Shown here one piece after another: positions 1-6,076 of a DNA stretch of 11,184 bases. Each line of letters opens with the position of its first letter. Position 1 is the first letter of the stretch. The DNA is from an uncultured bacterium. Its GTDB lineage: Bacteria; Verrucomicrobiota; Kiritimatiellia; RFP12; UBA1067. The stretch spans positions 1 through 11,184 of the forward strand of contig CACYEO010000101.1 in the NCBI GenBank assembly GCA_902773475.1, in the 5' to 3' direction. Position numbers and translations under genes: made by a program. The notes beneath the pieces are model-generated. The model did not search any database. It had not been told where the DNA came from and was given only the letters and a program-made list of their open reading frames with translations.

Positions 1-303
1 GGGGTTCTGGCCGCAGCCGCTTCCACCAATGCCGTTTTCAAGGACAGGCTGAACAGGCTCGACTGGTTTCTTGCGGACAAATTTCCAGCGAGGGCAGCCT
101 CGTTTGACAAACGCCTTGCCGCTTCCATTCCTGCATATTGCATGAGCATTCAGAGAAAGAACCTCTGCGAAAAGATCCGTGCCGAATACTTCTCCGCTGG
201 CGAAACCAACCGATGGTACGAATTTCGCCAGCCGATAATGGATCAATTGACTTCAGTGCCGACGAACGAGTTGAATGATGTTTCCGCAGCTCTGGCATGG
301 TAG
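1..303 (+). CDS. C-terminal part of an unidentified protein (5' end outside window)
   Basis: Frame 1 is open from the first base to a TAG at 301-303, giving the last 100 residues of a protein whose start is outside the window. I do not recognise the family. The visible part is mostly predicted helix, with many charged and aromatic residues (for example RLNRLDWFLADKF near the start and NRWYEFRQPIMDQL near the end) and two Cys in the middle (AYCMSIQRKNLCEKI). It has no membrane segment or repeat. It reads as real protein, whereas the opposite-strand frame through the same bases is Ser/Arg/Cys-rich and low in complexity. Codon third positions are visibly less G/C-rich than in the large minus-strand block (TTT, CAA, TTG, AAT and GAT are used freely), so the gene may be accessory or acquired. 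It runs towards the minus-strand block, so the two sets of genes converge. Confidence 0.6.
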   Translation, partial: GVLAAAASTNAVFKDRLNRLDWFLADKFPARAASFDKRLAASIPAYCMSIQRKNLCEKIRAEYFSAGETNRWYEFRQPIMDQLTSVPTNELNDVSAALAW

Positions 304-358
304 GCGGTAAAGAGAATCGAGAACCTGGAACTGCGCATGGGTCAAGCGGAGCGGCGGC

Positions 359-940
359 ATGCCGCAGGCGCTCAGGAAAGTGGCGAAGCAGGGTCGCGAA
401 GACTGTCGGGAACTGCGAAGCCTGTCGCAGAAAAACGCGTTCGCCGCGCTCGCGTGCACAGGGGAGCAGATTGGCGAGATCGTCCACGGGGACGTAGCCG
501 CGGACAAGCGGCTTATCGAGGCGTCGCTCCTTGCCGGGCGCTACCTTGCCGTACGACAACTTGGCCTGGCGGCAAAGCGGCAAAGTGACGCATTCCCCGA
601 CACCGCCGTTTCCGACACCGCCGTTGCGGGAAGACCGCTCGTCGACCATATCGTTCATGGCAACCCCGGCTTTGCCTCGCTTGGAGACTCGGGCCTTGCC
701 GCATTCCGAATGGCGTGCTGCGGACCTGCGGCAGGTATAATGGCAACCTGCCATTTGCGCAAATTTCAGCCAGTGCCGCCCGATTCGCGGACGGCGGGCG
801 GGTCAGGAGGCGAAGAGTTCTTCAAAGAAGCGCGAGAGGTAGTCCGGCGAGAAAGCCGATGCGTGCGGCAGAAGGCGTATTGCGCAGGAAAGCGGCCTGC
901 CGTCCGGCGTGCGCAGCGCGGAGAGACTTCGCGGATGTAG
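359..940 (+). CDS. Hypothetical helix-rich ORF, possibly a decayed or frameshifted gene
   Basis: From ATG 359 (GGAG at 348-351, 7 bases upstream) an open frame encodes 193 residues. Residues 1 to about 80 look like genuine protein: amphipathic helix (ALRKVAKQGREDCRELRSL, then GEQIGEIVHGDVAADKRLIE) with coding-type codon choice. From about base 640 the composition changes, and the last 138 bases run antisense through the end of the dehydrogenase gene, so the distal part is doubtful. Upstream, frame 1 after the TAG at 301 also reads as heptad-like helix (VKRIENLELRMGQAERRHAA, bases 307-366). Dropping one G near 367 would join it smoothly to this frame. That pattern suggests a pseudogene whose original frame ran from about 304 to 626 with one frameshift. 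The alternative is a small intact gene starting at 359. No family recognised. Two copies of the pentapeptide DTAV(S/A) are encoded by a 15-base tandem repeat at 597-626. Confidence 0.33.
   Translation: MPQALRKVAKQGREDCRELRSLSQKNAFAALACTGEQIGEIVHGDVAADKRLIEASLLAGRYLAVRQLGLAAKRQSDAFPDTAVSDTAVAGRPLVDHIVHGNPGFASLGDSGLAAFRMACCGPAAGIMATCHLRKFQPVPPDSRTAGGSGGEEFFKEAREVVRRESRCVRQKAYCAGKRPAVRRAQRGETSRM
597..626. repeat. 15-base direct tandem repeat, two copies
   Basis: Two adjacent units, CCGACACCGCCGTTT (597-611) and CCGACACCGCCGTTG (612-626), differ only at the last base. The period is a multiple of three and encodes DTAVS-DTAVA in the plus frame that starts at 359. It is a candidate slippage site. 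Confidence 0.8.
730..752. repeat. Inverted repeat, 7-bp stem with 9-base loop
   Basis: GGCAGGT (730-736) pairs with ACCTGCC (746-752). It lies 50-72 bases past the stop codon of the dehydrogenase gene when read leftward. No T-run follows on either strand, so it is not a classical intrinsic terminator. The 12-base perfect palindrome ATTTGCGCAAAT (753-764) lies directly beside it. Confidence 0.55.
776..801 (-). terminator. GC hairpin right after the last gene of the minus-strand block
   Basis: CCGCCCG (776-782) and CGGGCGG (795-801) form an all-G/C 7-bp stem with a 12-base loop. Read on the minus strand, the stem begins one base after the TGA (805-803) of the dehydrogenase gene. There is no U-run, so if it ends transcription it would act with Rho or as a 3' stabilising stem. 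The position is suggestive; the function is inferred. Confidence 0.3.
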
Positions 941-1747
941 CGGCGAGGTCTCTTCCAGCGGTTCGTTTCTGACGACGTCGAGGTACGCTCCGGCTATGCG
1001 GCCCGCCCGCACGGCTTCGACAAGCGCGTGTTCGTCGACCGCATTGCCGCGCCCGACATTTATCACCGCCGCGCGCGGCGGAAGGGCGGCGAGAACATCC
1101 GCCGAGACGATGCCGTCCGTGCCCGTGTCGGACGGAAGCGCGACGACAAGCCAGTCGGCGTCTGCAAGCGAGGGGATCAGTTCGCCGATGTTCGAGCGGC
1201 GGATGCCTTTCGTTTCCACCCCTAGCGCACCGATCAGCCGCGCGACGGCGCCGCCGACAGCGCCGCATCCGAGTATTACAGCGCGCGTTCCGGCGAGCGT
1301 GAAGCAGTACGGCGACAGCGCCGCGCGCGGCCACGGATCGCCGGCGGCCTGGAGTTCTTCCGCGCGGTACAGCCCGCGGGCGTGCGCCAGCATGAAGGCG
1401 GCGGCGGTTTCCGCCATGACAGGTCCGTGGAAGCGCCCGTGCCGGACCGTTACGGAACCCGGCACCGACTCCGGGCGCGGCATCCATTCGCGTCCGGCGG
1501 ACGGCGTGGCGAGGACGCGCAGACGAGGCGCGAGCGCGAACCATTCTTTCCTGAACTCCCATGCCAGCGCGTGCGTGGCGGACGGCAGGGCGCGCAGGAA
1601 ATCCTCCTGCGAGCGGCATATCGCGAAATCCGATCCTGCGGGCGCGAGCGCGCGCAGGCGCGCTTCGCCGGCGCTGTCGAGTCTGAAGCACCGGATCGGC
1701 CAGTCGAGCCAGACTGCGAAAAAAGGGGGTGTAGGGCTGTCGTTCAC
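803..1747 (-). CDS. D-isomer-specific 2-hydroxyacid dehydrogenase family protein
   Basis: This 314-residue protein belongs to the NAD(P)-dependent oxidoreductases that interconvert a 2-oxoacid and its D-2-hydroxyacid. The nucleotide-binding turn is GCGAVG at 160-165. The catalytic triad of the family is complete: Arg233 (NVGRGNAVDE), Glu262 (RNEPLEE) and His295 (LLPHASAF). The N-terminal substrate domain (about 1-105) is divergent, so the substrate cannot be named; glyoxylate/hydroxypyruvate-type, phosphoglycerate-type and lactate-type activities are all possible. The GTG start at 1747 overlaps the ptsI stop as GTGA. No strong ribosome binding site precedes it, so translation is probably coupled to ptsI. 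It is the last gene of the block. Its place directly after Enzyme I hints at a link to PEP or pyruvate-level metabolism, but that is only inference. Confidence 0.85.
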   Translation of the reverse strand: MNDSPTPPFFAVWLDWPIRCFRLDSAGEARLRALAPAGSDFAICRSQEDFLRALPSATHALAWEFRKEWFALAPRLRVLATPSAGREWMPRPESVPGSVTVRHGRFHGPVMAETAAAFMLAHARGLYRAEELQAAGDPWPRAALSPYCFTLAGTRAVILGCGAVGGAVARLIGALGVETKGIRRSNIGELIPSLADADWLVVALPSDTGTDGIVSADVLAALPPRAAVINVGRGNAVDEHALVEAVRAGRIAGAYLDVVRNEPLEETSPLHPRSLSALRTPDGRPLSCAIRLLPHASAFSPDYLSRFFEELFAS

Positions 1748-3585
1748 GGCGCGGGCGGGGCAAAAACGGCGGCGACATCCGGATCGGAAACGCGGGAGAC
1801 GAGGAAGTCGCGCGCAGCCGCGTAGATGGAATCTCCGGATCCGCCATCCCACATCGACCGGACGAGACGGGCGAGTTCGGCGGTCGTTCCGGGCGGGAGC
1901 GCGGAAAGCGCGCGGCGTATCACCGGTATGTAGCTGCAGGACATTGAAAGTTCGGACACGCCGAGCGCCGTCCACACCGCCGCGATGACGGGATCGGAGG
2001 CCGATTCTCCGCAGACCGCGACAGGGATGCCGGCGTCTTCGGCCGCGCACACCGTCATGTCGACGAGTTTCAGCACGGCCGGGTTCACGGGCTGGTAGAG
2101 GTACGCGACGGCTTCGTTGCCCCTGTCCGCGCCCATCGTATACTGCACAAGGTCGTTCGTGCCGATCGAGAAGAAATCGACTTCGCGGGCGAAGGCGGCG
2201 GCGTTCAGCGCCGCGCTTGGAAGTTCTATCATGACGCCGCGGCGTATGTCGCGGTCGAAAGGGATTCCCGCGAATGCGAGCTGGGTCATGGCGCACGACA
2301 GTTCGAGATTCGCTTCGTGCAGTTCTTCGACCGTTGCGACCATCGGGTACATAACTGCCACGCGCGCGGACGCGGAGGCGCGCAGTATGGCGCGCAGCTG
2401 CGTGCGGAGCACGGAGCGGTTTGAAAGCAGGAATCTTATGGAGCGGTTGCCGAGGAACGGGTTCGGCTCGGAGCCGGAGCCGGGCATGATCTTGTCGCCG
2501 CCTATGTCGAGAGCGCGGATCACGGTTTCCGCCTCCGGCGAGACGGCTGCGGAAACGTATCTGGCCACGCGCGAATAGGCGGCGGCCTGTTCGTTTTCGG
2601 ACGGTTCCGAAGCGCCGTCCAGCCACAGGTATTCGCTGCGGTAGAGACCCACGCCGCACGCGCCGAACGAGTGGATGTTCACGAGCGGTATGCCGTCGTG
2701 CATGTTGGCGAGCAGGTTCACGGTGCGCCCGTCGGCAAGGCGCGCCGGTCCGCGCGCGCCGGATTCGCCGGCGATTCCGCCCGACGCCAGGGAGCGCGAA
2801 CGCTCCGCGAAAGATTCCACGGTGGCCGCGGACGGCGAAACGATCAATTCGCCGCGGTCGCCGTCGAGCGCGACCATACCCCCGGGCTTTACGTGCGAAG
2901 TGGCGTCGCCGAGGCCGACTACCGCCGGGATGCCGAGCGCCCGGGCGAGAAGCGCCACGTGCGACGTGACGGATCCGCGGTCGGTCGCGAAGCCCAGGAC
3001 GAGGCCTTTCGGAAGCGCGATCGTCTCCGACGGCGAGAGATCTTCGGCGACGATGACGGAAGGCTCCTGGATTGCGTCGAAACGCAGTTCGGGGCGTCCG
3101 GCGAGATTGCCGACGAGACGTTTGCCGAGGTCTTCCAGGTCTGCGGCGCGTTCGCGCATGTAGCGGTCTGTCATGCGTTCGAACATGCGCCTGAAGTGCA
3201 GTATGGCGCCGTGGACGGCCGCTTCGGCGTTGATGAGCCCGTCGCTTATGCGCCTGCGTATTTCGCCGTCGAGGAGTTCGTCTTCGAGAAGCATCAGGTG
3301 GCCTTCGAAGACGGCCGCGCCGGCGCCGCCGGGCATTTCGTTTTCGAGGGCTTCGATCTGCCTGCGCGTGGTTTTGCGCGCTTCTTCGTAGCGGGCGGTT
3401 TCGGACGGGACGCGGCGCGGAGCTATCGAATGTTCCGGCACCGATTCCGGGAAGCCGTCGTTCGCAAGGATGAAAACCGGGCCGGAGACCGCGCCGCGTG
3501 AAGCGGCGAGGCCCTGCAGCGTGCATTCCCCGGCACGCGCGCACTGGCGCGGCGGGATTGCGCAAGGATTTCCGGGAACCGTCAT
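1744..3585 (-). CDS. ptsI: PTS Enzyme I (phosphoenolpyruvate-protein phosphotransferase)
   Basis: Cytoplasmic enzyme that takes phosphate from PEP and passes it to HPr. The 613 residues carry the whole family pattern: mobile His domain with phosphorylated His209 (GSVTSHVALLARALGIPAVVG), GLYRSEYL at 314-321, PEP/Mg site ALDIGGDK (358-365), NPFLGNRSIR (375-384), MYPMVATVEEL (412-422), GVMIELPSAA (450-459), GTNDLVQYTMGADR (475-488) and catalytic Cys525 (VCGESASD). Length is slightly above the usual 570-590 because ATG 3585 adds about 22 residues, with Cys at 8, 15 and 21, before the normal start-like segment LQGLAASRGA. ATG 3585 has only a weak ribosome binding site 7 bases after ptsH. A CTG at 3519, with GGGGA 7 bases upstream, would give a family-typical N-terminus, so the true start is open. 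It follows ptsH and overlaps the dehydrogenase gene by GTGA. Confidence 0.95.
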   Translation of the reverse strand: MTVPGNPCAIPPRQCARAGECTLQGLAASRGAVSGPVFILANDGFPESVPEHSIAPRRVPSETARYEEARKTTRRQIEALENEMPGGAGAAVFEGHLMLLEDELLDGEIRRRISDGLINAEAAVHGAILHFRRMFERMTDRYMRERAADLEDLGKRLVGNLAGRPELRFDAIQEPSVIVAEDLSPSETIALPKGLVLGFATDRGSVTSHVALLARALGIPAVVGLGDATSHVKPGGMVALDGDRGELIVSPSAATVESFAERSRSLASGGIAGESGARGPARLADGRTVNLLANMHDGIPLVNIHSFGACGVGLYRSEYLWLDGASEPSENEQAAAYSRVARYVSAAVSPEAETVIRALDIGGDKIMPGSGSEPNPFLGNRSIRFLLSNRSVLRTQLRAILRASASARVAVMYPMVATVEELHEANLELSCAMTQLAFAGIPFDRDIRRGVMIELPSAALNAAAFAREVDFFSIGTNDLVQYTMGADRGNEAVAYLYQPVNPAVLKLVDMTVCAAEDAGIPVAVCGESASDPVIAAVWTALGVSELSMSCSYIPVIRRALSALPPGTTAELARLVRSMWDGGSGDSIYAAARDFLVSRVSDPDVAAVFAPPAP

Positions 3586-3592
3586 CCGGCCG

Positions 3593-3880
3593 TCACTGTT
3601 CGTCGGGGATGTCGAACTTGCGCGCGACGAGCGCTTCGAGTTCGTCGAGGGCTTCCTGCGCCTGCGGTCCAGTGGCGGACACGTGAAGCACCGTTCCGCA
3701 CGTCGCTTCAAGCGTCATCAGCGCCATGATGGATTTGCCCGAGACGGTGTTGCCGTCTTTTTCGACCCGCACGTCGGCGTCGTAGCGGGACGCCGCTTTC
3801 GCGAAGAGTCCGGCGGGGCGCACGTGCATCCCGTATTTGTTGAGCAGTTCAAGGTCGCGTTTCAGCGTTTGTGCCGGCAT
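3593..3880 (-). CDS. ptsH: HPr, phosphocarrier protein of the PTS
   Basis: A 95-residue HPr. The catalytic site MHVRPAG holds His19, which takes phosphate from Enzyme I. The regulatory site VSGKSIMALMTLEA holds Ser50, the target of HPr kinase/phosphorylase. Both being intact, next to hprK and ptsI, means dual control of HPr is possible. The ATG at 3880 is preceded by AGGAG at 6 bases. There are 27 bases to hprK upstream and 7 to ptsI downstream. No sugar-specific EII component is encoded in the window, so whether this HPr feeds sugar uptake or only signalling cannot be told here. Confidence 0.96.
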   Translation of the reverse strand: MPAQTLKRDLELLNKYGMHVRPAGLFAKAASRYDADVRVEKDGNTVSGKSIMALMTLEATCGTVLHVSATGPQAQEALDELEALVARKFDIPDEQ

Positions 3881-3907
3881 TTGCCGCTCCTGTCTTGTTT
3901 GTTTCCG

Positions 3908-4882
3908 CTATTTTCCCATCGCATTGGCGCATAGGCGTTCGTCGAGGCTTCGCGCGGCGTCGTATCCGGCAAGCCGGAGTTTGTGCTGCTGCGCTGCGGT
4001 CTCCACGAGGTTTACGAGGTCGCGTCCTGCGGACACCGGAATCACGATCTGGGGGACTTCCCGGCCGAGTATCGTCCGCGTTCTGCGGTCGCATCCGGTC
4101 CGGTCCATGTCGCCTTCGACGTCTGAAAGGCGTTTGAAGGTGATTACGAGGTCGAGCTGTTTTTCGTGAAGCACGGAAGTCACGCCGAAGACGCTGGGGA
4201 CGTGGATTATCCCCACGCCGCGTATCTCCATGTAGTTGCGCGCCACTTCCACGGCGGATCCGATTATCCTGCCGTAGGCGTAGTCGAGACGCAGCTGCGT
4301 GAGGTCGTCGGCTATCAAGGCGCCCCCGCGTTTCACGAGCCCCAGGGCGGTTTCGGATTTCCCCATCCCGGGATCGCCTTCGAGAAGGATGCCCAGCCCG
4401 GCGACTTCGACCATGGTGCCGTATATGCGCATTCTCGGCGCGCCGAGATCCGCCATCACGAAAGCTCCCGCGTGCATGAAGTCGCGCGTGAGCCTGCGGG
4501 TGGAGAAAACCGACGCGCCCGCCTCCTCCGCGAGCCGGAGGATTTCGGACGGCACGGCCATGCCGCACGTGTATATCAGGCAGTACGCCCGGCGGCGGAA
4601 CAGTTCGCGCACGCGCTCTACGCGCGTCTGCGGATCGAGGCTGGAAAGGTAGGCGTGTTCGGCCTTGCCTATCACCTGGAGCCGCCGCCACGCGAAGTGC
4701 TCGTAGAATCCGGTGAGCGCGAGCCCGGGCCGGTTCGTCATCGGCTCGAGCACGCGGTGTTTCAACCCTTCTCCGGCGACAATCGCGGAAAGCGAGAGCC
4801 GCTCCTTCGCGGCGATGGCGAATTCGCCCACCGTGAAGGGGGTCGGTACGGCTTTTTTCGGATTCTGTCCTGCCGCTGGCAC
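3908..4882 (-). CDS. hprK: HPr kinase/phosphorylase
   Basis: Bifunctional enzyme that phosphorylates HPr on the regulatory Ser and removes that phosphate, linking energy state to PTS and gene control. It has 324 residues, typical of the family. The N-terminal domain includes NRPGLALTGF (50-59). The kinase domain has the P-loop GDPGMGKSE (169-177), Asp192-Asp193, and the HprK signature EIRGVGIIHV (219-228). Three positions are unusual as I recall the family: Tyr154 in RIYGTMVEV, where most members have the conserved His (HGVLVD); RGG at 185-187, where RGH is common; and PVSAGRD (282-288) in place of PVRPGRN. The GTG start at 4882 is chosen because GGGAG lies 9 bases upstream, there is no in-frame ATG before the conserved N-terminal domain, and the gene then begins 17 bases after hpf. 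Confidence 0.94.
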   Translation of the reverse strand: MPAAGQNPKKAVPTPFTVGEFAIAAKERLSLSAIVAGEGLKHRVLEPMTNRPGLALTGFYEHFAWRRLQVIGKAEHAYLSSLDPQTRVERVRELFRRRAYCLIYTCGMAVPSEILRLAEEAGASVFSTRRLTRDFMHAGAFVMADLGAPRMRIYGTMVEVAGLGILLEGDPGMGKSETALGLVKRGGALIADDLTQLRLDYAYGRIIGSAVEVARNYMEIRGVGIIHVPSVFGVTSVLHEKQLDLVITFKRLSDVEGDMDRTGCDRRTRTILGREVPQIVIPVSAGRDLVNLVETAAQQHKLRLAGYDAARSLDERLCANAMGK

Positions 4883-4899
4883 GGGTCGCGTCTCCCGGT

Positions 4900-5238
4900 T
4901 CAGTTGCGCGGCGATTCCTTGCGGGCTTCGCGCACGCGCTCCTTGCGCAGGCCGGTGCGCAGCCTGCGCAGCTGGCGTTCGGCGCGCGCCGCGGCGGCGT
5001 CTATCACGCTCTTGCCGGACTCGCTGAACTCCTTGGCACCGACCGCAGTCGCGCCGAGGCGGTGCACGATCGCTTCCGCCATGTACATGTGCTTTTTCAC
5101 GTCGATGTCGATCACAAGCTGGATCTTCTGCGCCTTCGGGAACCACGCGGCGAGTTTTTCCATGCGCTGCTGGGCGTATTCGCGCAGCGATTCGATTTTC
5201 ACGTCGCTGTGGCGCATTGTTATTTCGATGTTTGCCAT
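4900..5238 (-). CDS. hpf: Ribosome hibernation-promoting factor, short HPF/YfiA type
   Basis: The 112-residue protein starts MANIEITMRHSDVKIESLRE, matching the family opening 'i.itgrh.evt..lr.yv'. This family binds the decoding channel of the 30S subunit and helps inactivate or dimerise ribosomes when growth stops. It lacks the extra C-terminal domain of long HPF and instead ends in a very basic tail (about residues 88-112, Arg/Lys rich). The ribosome binding site AAGGAGG at 8 bases is the strongest in the block, so it may be translated more than its neighbours. It sits 37 bases after lptB and 17 before hprK. In many Proteobacteria hpf also lies near lptB, but with rpoN between them and ptsN after; here both are absent. 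Confidence 0.93.
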   Translation of the reverse strand: MANIEITMRHSDVKIESLREYAQQRMEKLAAWFPKAQKIQLVIDIDVKKHMYMAEAIVHRLGATAVGAKEFSESGKSVIDAAAARAERQLRRLRTGLRKERVREARKESPRN

Positions 5239-5275
5239 TGTCTTTTCCTCCTTGTTTGTCCCGTGTCCGGGGTTT

Positions 5276-6076
5276 TCACATTCTGAAGCCTTCTCCGAGA
5301 TAGAGCCGCCGCGCCTTTTCGTCGTTCACGAGGAATTCGCTCGTCCCCTCGCAAAGCAGGCGTCCGTCGTACACGATGTACGCGCGGTCCACCACGGACA
5401 GAGTCTCCCGGACGTTGTGATCCGTTATTATAACGCCGAGGCCCTGCGCTTTCAAGCGCTTTACGATTTCCTGTATGTCGTGCACGGCGAGCGGATCCAC
5501 CCCTGCGAAGGGTTCGTCGAGCATCAGGATGGACGGCGAGCGCACGAGCGCGCGCGCGATTTCAAGCTTTCTGCGCTCCCCGCCGGAGAGCGTGTATGCC
5601 GGCTGCTTCGCGACTTTCAGAAGGTCGAGCGAGCCGAGAAGTTCTTCGCAGCGCTCCTTGCGCCGCGCGCGCGTCATGTCGAGCGTTTCAAGGATGGCCG
5701 TCACGTTTTCCGCCACCGTAAGCTTGCGGAACACCGACGCTTCCTGCGCAAGATAGCCCAGGCCGAGCCGGGCGCGTTTGTATACCGGCATGGACGTGAT
5801 GTCCGTGCCGTTGAACGTTATCGTGCCTTCGTCCGGTTTCACAAGCCCCACCGTCATGTAGAAGGTGGTCGTCTTTCCGGCGCCGTTCGGGCCGAGCAAC
5901 CCTACGATCTCGCCGCACGAGGCGGTTATGGTCATCCCGTTCACGACCGTCCTGTCGCCGTAGATTTTGACGAGGCGCTCCGCCTTCAGCGCGGGGCCGG
6001 ACGCTTCCGCGCCCGCCCCGGCTTCCACGCCGGCCGCCATCGCCGCCATCTCTTTGAATACGGGATCGTCCGTCAT
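5276..6076 (-). CDS. lptB: LptB, ATPase of the LPS export ABC transporter
   Basis: Cytoplasmic ATPase that powers extraction of LPS from the inner membrane with LptF/LptG. The 266 residues contain Walker A GPNGAGKTT (62-70), Q-loop Gln111 (YLAQEAS), ABC signature LSGGE (163-167), Walker B ILMLDEP (183-189) with Glu188, and switch His220 (ITDHNVRE). The FxKLTVAENV-type segment after the Q-loop and the ending GEGFRM are typical of LptB rather than of general ABC ATPases. About 28 Ala/Gly-rich residues precede the normal domain start (LKAERLVKIYG), longer than usual. The ATG at 6076 overlaps the lptA stop as ATGA and has GGAGG 4 bases upstream, which supports the extended start. LptF and LptG are not in the window. 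Confidence 0.95.
   Translation of the reverse strand: MTDDPVFKEMAAMAAGVEAGAGAEASGPALKAERLVKIYGDRTVVNGMTITASCGEIVGLLGPNGAGKTTTFYMTVGLVKPDEGTITFNGTDITSMPVYKRARLGLGYLAQEASVFRKLTVAENVTAILETLDMTRARRKERCEELLGSLDLLKVAKQPAYTLSGGERRKLEIARALVRSPSILMLDEPFAGVDPLAVHDIQEIVKRLKAQGLGVIITDHNVRETLSVVDRAYIVYDGRLLCEGTSEFLVNDEKARRLYLGEGFRM

Noticed and set aside
359..640. Template-repeat or retroelement remnant
   Set aside because: No reverse transcriptase, no adenine-rich template and no matching variable repeat in the window; a decayed or small gene is simpler.
736..741. Perfect TATAAT on the plus strand
   Set aside because: It sits in the stem-loop at 730-752, has no -35-like hexamer at 16-18 bases and no extended -10, and points antisense into the dehydrogenase gene.
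38..754. 238-residue minus-strand frame at the left edge
   Set aside because: Low-complexity Arg/Ser/Cys-rich product. The plus-strand frames through the same bases look far more like real protein.
803..3565. 920-residue minus-strand frame through ptsI and the dehydrogenase
   Set aside because: Its first two thirds are the Arg-rich shadow of ptsI in another frame; only the part from GTG 1747 is a real protein.
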